Below, piece by piece: positions 1-5,377 of a stretch of 7,706 nucleotides of DNA. Every line of letters starts with the position of its first letter. Position 1 is the first letter of the stretch. The notes below the pieces were generated by a model. It saw only the letters and a list, made by a program, of their open reading frames with translations, made no database searches and had not been told where the DNA came from. This DNA is from an uncultured Bacilli bacterium (GTDB lineage: Bacteria > Bacillota_I > Bacilli_A > RF39 > UBA660): assembly GCA_947630415.1 (NCBI GenBank), contig CANRHM010000061.1:1-7706 (forward strand), read 5' to 3'. The translations under genes were made by a program, and so were the position numbers.

Positions 1-2
1 AA

Positions 3-68
3 CAATCCATAGTGCAAGTATTAAGTCCCATCTATGAAGAAAAGTTTTTTCTACTCGATTACTTTTAA
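3..68 (+). CDS. possible C-terminal tail of an upstream gene (partial)
   Basis: One forward frame is open from the window edge to a TAA at 66-68, giving a 21-residue tail that ends in LLDYF. The only support is its position: the stop lies about 16 bases before a hairpin terminator pointing the same way, as expected for the end of an operon. The other two forward frames stop at 10-12 and 35-37. The fragment is too short to identify, and a chance open frame of this length is likely enough that the call is weak. Confidence 0.2.
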   Translation, partial: QSIVQVLSPIYEEKFFLLDYF

Positions 69-83
69 TGAATTTTAGTTATT

Positions 84-118
84 AACTGTGTAAAAATTTT
101 TACACGGTTTTTGTTTTG
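84..118 (+). terminator. Rho-independent terminator before the coat genes
   Basis: The perfect palindrome GTGTAAAAATTTTTACAC at 88-105 extends outward with C86-G107, U87-G106 and A-U pairs. It is followed by TTTTTGTTTTG. The U-rich run lies only on the forward side, so it should terminate rightward transcription from a gene upstream of the window. The core of the stem is AT-rich, so it may be a modest terminator. Confidence 0.7.
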
Positions 119-143
119 ATAAATTCTCTTCTAATTCTAAAAT
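116..143 (+). promoter_or_regulatory. putative SigA-type promoter of the SpoVID-like gene
   Basis: A -35-like TTGATA (116-121) is separated by 16 bases from a -10-like TAAAAT (138-143), placing the start of transcription near 150. The -35 overlaps the U-tract of the preceding terminator. In Bacillus, spoVID is transcribed by mother-cell SigE. A CATATAGT at 149-156 resembles a SigE -10, but I see no good SigE -35 at 13-15 bases upstream of it, so the sigma factor is unresolved. Confidence 0.4.
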
Positions 144-165
144 ACTTGCATATAGTGAATTAGAA
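129..165. repeat. 9-bp perfect inverted repeat spanning the promoter -10 region
   Basis: TTCTAATTC (129-137) is the exact reverse complement of GAATTAGAA (157-165), with a 19-base spacer that contains TAAAAT and CATATAGT. The arms therefore flank the putative -10 and start site of the SpoVID-like gene. It could be an operator for a dimeric regulator, or a hairpin in read-through transcripts. In AT-rich DNA it could also be chance. Confidence 0.4.
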
Positions 166-178
166 AGAAGAGGATGAT

Positions 179-904
179 ATGAAGAAAATAATACCGATTA
201 CCAAAGAAATTACTTTTCGTACCATGATTGGGGAAATGACGGAAGTATCTTTGGAACATACCCTTAATTTAGTAGATCCCCATACAGTGGAAGGGAATTT
301 AGTAGTTAAAGGACGTTATAAAATGACGGAAGCTAGTACCATCGAAGAAGATTATAGCGAAGAAGTACCTTTATCGATTGAAGTAGATGAAAAGTATGAT
401 ACTAAAGATTTAGAAATCTTAATCGATGATTTTTACTATGAGATCATTAATGAAAACATTTTACGAATTCATGTAGACGTCGCTTTAGATGGACTAAGTT
501 TAAAAGAAGAGGAAGAAGAAGCTCCTTTAGAAGTGTTAGAGGAAGAAGTTCGAAGTGATGTCGATAGTCTTCCATCACTTGAAGAAGTTCCTGAAGTTAT
601 GGTGGAAGAAGTGGAAGTCGTTCCTAAAGCCGAAGAAGTTCCAGTCGAAGTAGAAGAAAAAGTAGAAAGTGTGGAAGTGGTACCTGAACTTGGCGTAAAT
701 TCTATTTTTAGTGCTCTTGAAAACACGGATGAGACTTTCTCTACCTATTCGGTGTATTTAGTTCAAGAAGGAGATACGGTGGATAGTATACTTGCTAAAT
801 ACAATGCTACTAAAGAAGAATTACAAGACTATAACAATTTAGATGAGATCAAGATTGGAAGTAAACTCATTATTCCAGGTACCTTAAAAGATGAAGCCCA
901 TTAA
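179..904 (+). CDS. spoVID: SpoVID-like spore coat assembly protein with C-terminal LysM
   Basis: This encodes 241 residues with no signal peptide or membrane segment. Residues 1-107 form a beta-rich N-terminal region resembling the SpoVID N domain. Residues 110-170 are a very acidic Glu/Val/Pro-rich linker. Residues 190-234 are a LysM motif (LVQEGDTVDSILAKY, then IGSKLIIPG). In Bacillus, SpoVID sits on the forespore surface in the mother cell and drives coat encasement through SpoIVA, with LysM reported to bind lipid II. The short stretch just before LysM (SIFSALENTDETF) matches the position of the conserved segment before LysM in Bacillus SpoVID. At 241 residues it is less than half the Bacillus length of about 575, mainly through a shorter linker. 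The start is supported by AGAGGATGAT at 169-178 directly before the ATG. It overlaps the YsxE-like gene by 14 bases, the same pairing as in Bacillus, which strongly supports the assignment. A generic LysM protein is the alternative. Confidence 0.75.
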   Translation: MKKIIPITKEITFRTMIGEMTEVSLEHTLNLVDPHTVEGNLVVKGRYKMTEASTIEEDYSEEVPLSIEVDEKYDTKDLEILIDDFYYEIINENILRIHVDVALDGLSLKEEEEEAPLEVLEEEVRSDVDSLPSLEEVPEVMVEEVEVVPKAEEVPVEVEEKVESVEVVPELGVNSIFSALENTDETFSTYSVYLVQEGDTVDSILAKYNATKEELQDYNNLDEIKIGSKLIIPGTLKDEAH

Positions 905-1808
905 AGAAGTATGTGCTTCTTTTAAATTGGTACCTAAAAAATATCGCATTCTAGGGAATGCCATCGTGGTGGAAGATGAAAAGGAAAATGCACTTGTTTT
1001 AAAGAGAAAATTTAAAGATAAAAAGGATTTGTACCAATACTTAGATTTAAGAGGATTTAATCATTTTCCTTCTCTTTTAGGAACGATTGATACGTATGAG
1101 ATTTATCCTTTTATTAGAGAAGTAGAACTTCCAAAAGAACAAAAAGCATTAGATCTTGTTTATCTTATGAGCCTATTACACAATAAAACGACTTTTTATA
1201 GAGCCGTTGATTTAGATAAAGTAAAAGCTTTTTATGAGGAAGAAGAAAATGAACTTAATTACTTGTTTGAGTATTATCAATCATTACAAGATATGATTGA
1301 AAAACATGTTTATATGTCTCCTTCCGAGTATTTATTCATTCGAAATAGTTCTTTTCTTTATGGCATTTTAAATTTGGTAAAAAAATTACTAGAAGATTGG
1401 TACCAAATTCTATCAAAAAAACAAAAAGAGCGTTATGCTCTAGTACATCATGGTTTATCTCTTTCTCATTTTATAGAAAAAGATAATGGGTACTTCATCA
1501 GTTGGGATAGGGCTAAAATGGATATTCCAGTCTATGATTTTTATACTTTTTATAAAGAAAATGATGATACCTTGGATTATGCAACTTTGTTTGATGTTTA
1601 TGAGAGTAAGTACCCTTTGTTAAAAGAAGAAAAATTGCGTCTTTTTATTCTGTTACTTACCCCTCGAAAGATTGTCTTACAAGAAGATGAAGCAAAGACC
1701 TGTAGAATTATTCATAAGGAGTTTAAACGACTTAAAAAGGTTCGTGAAATGGTGTCAAAGGAGTATAAAGAAGATACCGAAGAAAAGAAGCAAGAGTTCG
1801 ATCATTAA
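891..1808 (+). CDS. ysxE: YsxE/CotS-type spore coat protein, kinase-like fold
   Basis: This encodes 305 soluble residues. The layout follows aminoglycoside-phosphotransferase/CotS-like proteins: a small N-lobe with a beta-strand Lys (ALVLKRK, Lys38), a helical middle (residues 84-175), a catalytic-loop equivalent HHGLSLSHF (186-194) and a metal-loop equivalent WDRAKMDIPVYDF (205-217). The usual HGDxxxxN signature reads HGLSLSH here, so the catalytic Asp and the Asn are absent. That suggests a structural or pseudokinase role. In Bacillus, YsxE is a coat protein encoded next to SpoVID. The ATG overlaps the end of the SpoVID-like frame by 14 bases, with only a weak AGGTA upstream, suggesting translational coupling. 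The C-terminus (from about 275) is Lys/Glu-rich. The Bacillus protein is slightly longer (about 338 residues). The family call rests on synteny plus these motifs; the exact role is inferred. Confidence 0.7.
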   Translation: MKPIKEVCASFKLVPKKYRILGNAIVVEDEKENALVLKRKFKDKKDLYQYLDLRGFNHFPSLLGTIDTYEIYPFIREVELPKEQKALDLVYLMSLLHNKTTFYRAVDLDKVKAFYEEEENELNYLFEYYQSLQDMIEKHVYMSPSEYLFIRNSSFLYGILNLVKKLLEDWYQILSKKQKERYALVHHGLSLSHFIEKDNGYFISWDRAKMDIPVYDFYTFYKENDDTLDYATLFDVYESKYPLLKEEKLRLFILLLTPRKIVLQEDEAKTCRIIHKEFKRLKKVREMVSKEYKEDTEEKKQEFDH

Positions 1809-1964
1809 GATAAAGATAAAAGCCTTGGAAGCAATAAAGAAAAGTAAAAGTGCTTGATATAGAACAATGATGCCAACCGCATAAAGAATCGCACGAAAGA
1901 CGGAAGAAGTTCGTCTTTTTGTTTTGCAAAATTCACATCGACAGAAGGGACCATGGGCTTTCAT
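1755..1964 (-). CDS. possible small membrane protein with CxCxxC motif
   Basis: This is a 69-residue frame on the minus strand. Residues 8-13 read CRCEFC, a treble-Cys motif followed by a basic stretch (KTKRR) and two hydrophobic segments (about 24-44 and 47-68), compatible with a hairpin membrane protein with a cytoplasmic metal-binding N-terminus. Supporting points are AGGTGAT (complement of 1968-1974) three bases before the ATG, the same style of ribosome site as the neighbouring genes, and a possible divergent promoter. Against it, the last 18 codons are antisense to the Lys/Glu-rich end of the YsxE-like gene, which alone yields Phe/Leu-rich sequence, and a forward terminator lies within it. 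I do not recognise the family. If real, it converges on the coat genes and diverges from the deacetylase. Confidence 0.4.
   Translation of the reverse strand: MKAHGPFCRCEFCKTKRRTSSVFRAILYAVGIIVLYQALLLFFIASKAFIFILMIELLLLFFGIFFILL
1896..1925 (+). terminator. terminator of the spore-coat pair
   Basis: AAAGACGGA (1896-1904) can pair with TTCGTCTTT (1910-1918), including one G-U pair, around the 5-base loop AGAAG. TTTTTGTTTTG follows. It lies about 90 bases after the YsxE-like stop and points rightward. It sits inside the possible minus-strand small gene at 1755-1964, but the U-tract is on the forward side only, so it should not stop leftward transcription. Confidence 0.7.
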
Positions 1965-1981
1965 ATTATCACCTATAGTAA

Positions 1982-2009
1982 ATTATGCAAAGTGAATATT
2001 TTTGGTGAA
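1982..2009 (-). promoter_or_regulatory. possible leftward promoter for the small membrane ORF
   Basis: Read on the minus strand, TTCACC (complement of 2004-2009), a 16-base spacer and CATAAT (complement of 1982-1987) make a moderate SigA-like promoter. It would start transcripts near 1975, only about 10 bases before the ATG at 1964. It is back-to-back with the stronger rightward promoter at 2014-2042. Confidence 0.3.
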
Positions 2010-2013
2010 TGGC

Positions 2014-2042
2014 TTGGCTATTTTGAAGAAATACTATATAAT
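2014..2042 (+). promoter_or_regulatory. SigA-type promoter of the polysaccharide deacetylase gene
   Basis: TTGGCT (2014-2019), exactly 17 bases, then TATAAT (2037-2042). The predicted transcription start is near 2049, which would leave a leader of only about 13 bases that begins at the ribosome binding site AGGGTGAT (2049-2056). Confidence 0.75.
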
Positions 2043-2061
2043 GATACTAGGGTGATGATAA

Positions 2062-3306
2062 GTGAAAGTACGTGTGCGTTGGGGTAGAGTGTTAACATTA
2101 CTAGGAGGAATCGTTCTTCTAATCCTTTTAGTGGTCTTTTTATTTCAACCAAAGGATCATTCAGTAATACTCGAAGATGTAGTTGGAAAAACCAAAGAAG
2201 AAGTAGAGTCTTATGCTAAGAAAGTAGGTCTTACTTTAAATGTTTTAGAAGAATATAGCTTTACCGTTGAAGAAGGAAAAGTCATTGAACAAGAACCTTT
2301 AATGGATACAAAGGTGGATAAAGATGCTGCTTTGACAATTAAAATTTCGAAAGGAGAAATACCTTCGGAAGTCTATAAAGAACAAAAAGTAAATGAGTTA
2401 GGAAGAATTCCCATTATGATGTACCATGGTATTATCGATAAGAAGAGTAGTGAAACTTCCTATACAGGAGGAAATGTCGATAAAGATGGTTACAATCGTA
2501 CGGCGGAAGCTTTCCGTGAAGACTTAGAGTTTTATTATCAAAATGGATATCGGATGATTAGGCTTTATGACTATATCAAAGGTGATATTGATGTTGAGTT
2601 AGGAAAAAGTCCCATTGTTTTAACCTTTGATGATGGTAAAGAAGATAACTTTAAAGTGTTAGGAACTGATGAAAACGGTGAATTAGAGATTGACCCCAAC
2701 TGTGCGGTGGGAGTTCTTGAAGAATATAAAGCCAAATACCCAGACTTTCATGTAACCGCGACTTTCTTTGTCAATAGCGGTATTTTCCAACAAACGGAAT
2801 ATAACGAACAAATTTTAAAATGGTTAGTAAACCATGGCTATGATGTAGGAAATCATACAACGACCCATCCAGACTTTACCAAAATTACCAAAGATAAAGC
2901 CCAAGAAGTAGTAGCCAAAGTATATCAACAACTAGATGCATTGATACCAGGACAATATGTTCCGATTGTAGCTCTTCCATTTGGATCTCCTTACAAAAAG
3001 AGTCATGAAAACTTTAGTGTTATTATGGAAGGAACGTATGAAGGTTATTCCTATAAGACCGAAGCAGCACTTCGTGTTGGATGGGAAGCCGATTATTCTC
3101 CTTATAGTTCTTCTTTTGATCCTACTTTCTTAAAACGCATTCGTGCTTACGATAACAATGGAAAAGAATTCGATATTGAAATGGCCTTTAACTTGATTAA
3201 AGATTCAAAATATATCTCCGATGGAAATAAAGATACGATTGTGATACCAACCGAAAAAGAAAGTGTTTTAAAAGAAACCTATGGTAAAACAAAAATTACT
3301 TATTAA
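2062..3306 (+). CDS. membrane-anchored PASTA-domain polysaccharide deacetylase (NodB family)
   Basis: This encodes 414 residues. A basic N-terminus precedes one membrane segment (about 9-28) with no clear cleavage or lipobox site, so the rest should face outside. Residues 36-98 are a PASTA domain (ILEDVVGKTKEEVESY, GKVIEQEPL, IKISKGE), a module that binds muropeptides in PknB and PBPs. The NodB region follows: MMYHGI (119-124), TFDDG (188-192, with the catalytic-base and metal-binding Asp pair), HTTTHPD (265-271, metal His265 and His269) and LPFGSPY (305-311). Motif 3 usually begins with Arg, here Leu305. The likely role is removing N-acetyl groups from peptidoglycan or another GlcNAc polymer at the cell surface; the substrate is inferred from PASTA. 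The start is GTG, set by AGGGTGAT five bases upstream. The gene has its own promoter and terminator and is monocistronic. Confident on the domains, less on the substrate. Confidence 0.88.
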   Translation: MKVRVRWGRVLTLLGGIVLLILLVVFLFQPKDHSVILEDVVGKTKEEVESYAKKVGLTLNVLEEYSFTVEEGKVIEQEPLMDTKVDKDAALTIKISKGEIPSEVYKEQKVNELGRIPIMMYHGIIDKKSSETSYTGGNVDKDGYNRTAEAFREDLEFYYQNGYRMIRLYDYIKGDIDVELGKSPIVLTFDDGKEDNFKVLGTDENGELEIDPNCAVGVLEEYKAKYPDFHVTATFFVNSGIFQQTEYNEQILKWLVNHGYDVGNHTTTHPDFTKITKDKAQEVVAKVYQQLDALIPGQYVPIVALPFGSPYKKSHENFSVIMEGTYEGYSYKTEAALRVGWEADYSPYSSSFDPTFLKRIRAYDNNGKEFDIEMAFNLIKDSKYISDGNKDTIVIPTEKESVLKETYGKTKITY

Positions 3307-3330
3307 GTGGAGAAATCCACTTCTTTTTTT
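3305..3330 (+). terminator. terminator of the deacetylase gene
   Basis: AAGTGGA (3305-3311), GAAA loop, TCCACTT (3316-3322), then CTTTTTTT. It is a perfect 7-bp stem with a GNRA-type tetraloop. The first two stem bases are the last two bases of the TAA stop codon, so there is no 3' untranslated spacer. Confidence 0.88.
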
Positions 3331-3335
3331 CTCTA

Positions 3336-3364
3336 TTGATAATGAATTCATTTTTCGATATAAT
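3336..3364 (+). promoter_or_regulatory. SigA-type promoter of the pilin-like operon
   Basis: TTGATA (3336-3341), exactly 17 bases, then TATAAT (3359-3364). It starts about 6 bases after the preceding terminator. The predicted start is near 3371, giving a leader of about 20 bases that carries AGAGGTGG (3379-3386) just before the ATG at 3390. Confidence 0.82.
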
Positions 3365-3389
3365 GAATATAGGATAGAAGAGGTGGATT

Positions 3390-4796
3390 ATGAAAAAGTT
3401 GGTAATAAATAATAGTCGTGCTTTTACATTAGTGGAATTACTAGCAGTAATTGTAATTTTAGGAATTATTTTAGGAATTACGATTCCTTCATCCATAAAT
3501 CTTCTCAATTCTCAAAGTCAAAGAAAATATACGTATCATGAGAATATAGTCAAAGAAGCTGTAGATGCTTACATTGATCAATATGGAGATTCTTTTCAAG
3601 AAGGTAATGAAAATTGTAGTTGTTATCAAATTCCTTATCGTGCTCTACTAGAAGAAGAGTTAATCAAGGAAGATGATATTGAATGTGATGCCTCTGATGG
3701 AGCAACCGGTGGTGTTATTTTAGCCTATCCCATTGATGACTCAAGAAATAATTTTCGTTATCAATATTATTTAAATTGTAAAGATAAAGGTAGTGATGAA
3801 TTAATTCATGAAGGTGGAACGGCTCCTAGTGGTTGTTGTGGTGTCAGTAGTGTCTTCATGGTTACGGATGTTATTTTAAGATATAATGATGAAAATGGAG
3901 ATATATATCCTCAAAATGATTTTAACTGGACTACCCAAAATGTATATGCAAAGTTTGAATCCAATGATCCTTATATGGCAGGAATTAAAGGGTATGAGTA
4001 TTCGCTTAATGGAGGCAGCACTTGGACTAGTATCAATACCGATCATGCTACTTTTTCAAGTGATATGAATAGTGTAGTACAAGTAAGAGCGGTTGATAAT
4101 GATGGACATAAGAGTAGTGTGAAAACCTATACTGTTCGAATTGATAAGACCGCACCGGTCGTTACTTTAAAGGTTAATTCTCAAGATACGAGATACAATA
4201 CGACGAAAGTCAATGTTTCTCTTAGTGCGACTGATGGCACTTCAGGTGTTGAAGATATGTGTATTCAGAAGTCACCAAATGCGAAAGACTGTGTTTGGAC
4301 CAATTATTCTACAGCCGTTCGTGCAATGGATACAGGACGTAGTTATGATGGTGGAAGTACGGTGTTTTATGCGTTTGTAAGAGATAAAGTAGGAAACGTT
4401 GGAACAAAGAGTTATTCTTATTCCGTCTATAGAACATGTTCTTCAACGTATACTTCATGGGGCGGCTGGGGAGGCTGCAGTAAAAGTTGTGGTGGAGGAA
4501 CAAAGTCTAGAAGTGGAACAAAATACGATTCCTATTTTGCCACCAATTGTGGAAACACCAGCAGTTCAAGTAGTTGTAATACACAAGCCTGCCCACCACC
4601 TCCAAGTAGTGGCGGCGGAGGAGGCAGTAGCAGTGGTGGAGGCGGCGGTGGTAGCTGTAAAATTCCTTGCTGCTTCGGTGGACGTACTACCAGTGATGGC
4701 GGTTATGTATGTTGGGAAGCTCCAGCATCATATGCCGTATACGCTAACTGTTATGCTCGCCCATGTGATTGTGATACTACATGGCCACACTGCTAA
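3390..4796 (+). CDS. large prepilin-type secreted protein with Ig-like, TSP1-like and Cys-rich modules
   Basis: This encodes 468 residues. Residues 1-34 are a class III/type IV prepilin signal: a short basic leader, then A11|FTLVELLAVIVILGIILGI, with Glu16 at +5 of the mature protein. A prepilin peptidase should cut before Phe12, where Ala replaces the usual Gly. Residues 35-150 resemble a pilin-like head with CSC (76-78), Cys99, Cys130 and CC (149-150). Two beta-sandwich Ig-like modules follow: about 155-253 (GYEYSLNGGSTWTS, VRAVDNDG) and 254-348, opening with DKTAP and carrying RDKVGNVG. Residues 351-402 match a thrombospondin type 1 repeat (WGGWGGCSKSCGGGTKSRS, ending CNTQACP). A Pro/Gly/Ser linker (402-422) and an 8-Cys tail (423-468) end the protein. 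No LPxTG sorting signal is present. The domains point to a surface adhesin or pseudopilin, but its function is unknown. It is first in a two-gene operon; no pilus assembly ATPase or peptidase is in the window. Confidence 0.85.
   Translation: MKKLVINNSRAFTLVELLAVIVILGIILGITIPSSINLLNSQSQRKYTYHENIVKEAVDAYIDQYGDSFQEGNENCSCYQIPYRALLEEELIKEDDIECDASDGATGGVILAYPIDDSRNNFRYQYYLNCKDKGSDELIHEGGTAPSGCCGVSSVFMVTDVILRYNDENGDIYPQNDFNWTTQNVYAKFESNDPYMAGIKGYEYSLNGGSTWTSINTDHATFSSDMNSVVQVRAVDNDGHKSSVKTYTVRIDKTAPVVTLKVNSQDTRYNTTKVNVSLSATDGTSGVEDMCIQKSPNAKDCVWTNYSTAVRAMDTGRSYDGGSTVFYAFVRDKVGNVGTKSYSYSVYRTCSSTYTSWGGWGGCSKSCGGGTKSRSGTKYDSYFATNCGNTSSSSSCNTQACPPPPSSGGGGGSSSGGGGGGSCKIPCCFGGRTTSDGGYVCWEAPASYAVYANCYARPCDCDTTWPHC
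4593..4655 (+). repeat. low-complexity Pro/Gly/Ser linker with GGC/GGA-rich tract
   Basis: The codons for residues 402-422 of the pilin-like protein are a run of CCA/CCT then GGC/GGA/GGT and AGT/AGC. The result is much richer in G than the AT-rich surroundings. It encodes four Pro followed by Gly5-Ser3-Gly6-like blocks, a flexible linker between the TSP1-like module and the Cys-rich tail. Such tracts change length easily by replication slippage. Confidence 0.7.
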
Positions 4797-4810
4797 TTGA
4801 GAGGTTTAAG

Positions 4811-5275
4811 ATGAAAGATAAAAATAAAAAATTAATAATGATTTTAGTGTTAGCATTTATTTTAGTTATAGTGGGAGTGTATGTATTTATTCATAACCAA
4901 TCAAGAACAAATGTAAATCCAAATGAGAATCAACCATCTGGAAATACTCCACAAGAAGAATATCCTTCTGATACGATCACAGAAAAAGATTTTACGCTAT
5001 ATGAAACGGAAGGCGTAGAAAAAAGTACAATCATTCAATACAATGATGATAATACCAGCCATATTTACGTTTTGATTACCAATCATGACGATACTCCTTT
5101 AGAATTAACCAATTTTACCTTAGATGTTTTTAGTAAAGAAAAAGAATATTTAGCGAGTAAAAAATTTGAAACCGTTGTTTTAGATCCGAATGGAGGATGT
5201 CATCTATTTGAGTGGGATTCCGATATTGAAAACGTAGAACCTACCCAAGTCTCTTGGCGTGCACCTTCTAATTAG
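4811..5275 (+). CDS. small membrane-anchored exported protein, pilin operon partner
   Basis: This encodes 154 residues from the ATG at 4811, chosen because GAGAGG (4799-4804) lies six bases upstream. An in-frame ATG at 4781 would overlap the pilin gene and put extra residues before the basic start. Residues 1-7 are charged (MKDKNKK) and 8-28 are a single hydrophobic helix with no lipobox Cys, so it is probably a signal anchor with the rest outside. Residues 30-55 are an Asn/Pro/Glu-rich spacer. Residues about 60-154 look like one beta-sandwich (IYVLITNHDDTPLELTNFTL, then LDPNGGCHLFEWD), loosely resembling FxLYD-type extracellular domains. I do not recognise a family with certainty. It starts 14 bases after the pilin stop and is followed by a terminator, so it is cotranscribed with, and probably works with, the pilin-like protein. 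Confidence 0.78.
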   Translation: MKDKNKKLIMILVLAFILVIVGVYVFIHNQSRTNVNPNENQPSGNTPQEEYPSDTITEKDFTLYETEGVEKSTIIQYNDDNTSHIYVLITNHDDTPLELTNFTLDVFSKEKEYLASKKFETVVLDPNGGCHLFEWDSDIENVEPTQVSWRAPSN

Positions 5276-5283
5276 GAAAAGAG

Positions 5284-5306
5284 CCTTCTTAAACAGAAGG
5301 TTTTTT
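5284..5306 (+). terminator. terminator of the pilin-like operon
   Basis: CCTTCT (5284-5289), loop TAAAC, AGAAGG (5295-5300), then six T. It lies eight bases after the TAG stop of the small exported protein and closes the two-gene operon. Confidence 0.88.
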
Positions 5307-5330
5307 AATTTCTTTAAATTTTATTTTTTC

Positions 5331-5359
5331 TTTACAAACGAAAGCATTTATTATATAAT
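5331..5359 (+). promoter_or_regulatory. SigA-type promoter of the T-box/HD/valS operon
   Basis: TTTACA (5331-5336), exactly 17 bases, then TATAAT (5354-5359). The predicted start near 5366 lies about a dozen bases before T-box Stem I, giving a leader of about 240 bases before the HD gene, a typical T-box length. Confidence 0.85.
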
Positions 5360-5377
5360 TTAACTTGTAAAAAAGCA

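Noticed and set aside
469..726. Minus-strand Ser/Thr-rich open frame
   Set aside because: Antisense shadow of the acidic Glu/Val-rich linker of the SpoVID-like gene; the composition is explained by reverse-complemented Glu codons and there is no ribosome site.
1672..1857. Forward Lys-rich open frame overlapping the end of the YsxE-like gene
   Set aside because: Out-of-frame reading of an A-rich region; no good ribosome site and low complexity. I also considered a frameshifted extension of YsxE but saw no motif to support it.
1732..1929. Second minus-strand frame of 65 residues
   Set aside because: Overlaps the better-supported minus-strand candidate and lacks a convincing ribosome site before its ATG.
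3296..3508. Minus-strand frame over the pilin promoter and signal region
   Set aside because: It would cover a consensus promoter, a terminator and the prepilin signal; its hydrophobic content is antisense to AT-rich sequence.
4399..4800. Forward Ala/Val-rich frame of 133 residues inside the pilin-like gene
   Set aside because: Frame shadow caused by the GGC/AGT-rich linker and Ser/Gly codons. The prepilin signal, Ig-like and TSP1-like motifs all lie in the other frame.
4781..4810. Earlier ATG for the small exported protein
   Set aside because: It would overlap the pilin coding end. GAGAGG at 4799-4804 is correctly spaced for the ATG at 4811, and the charged-then-hydrophobic signal begins there.
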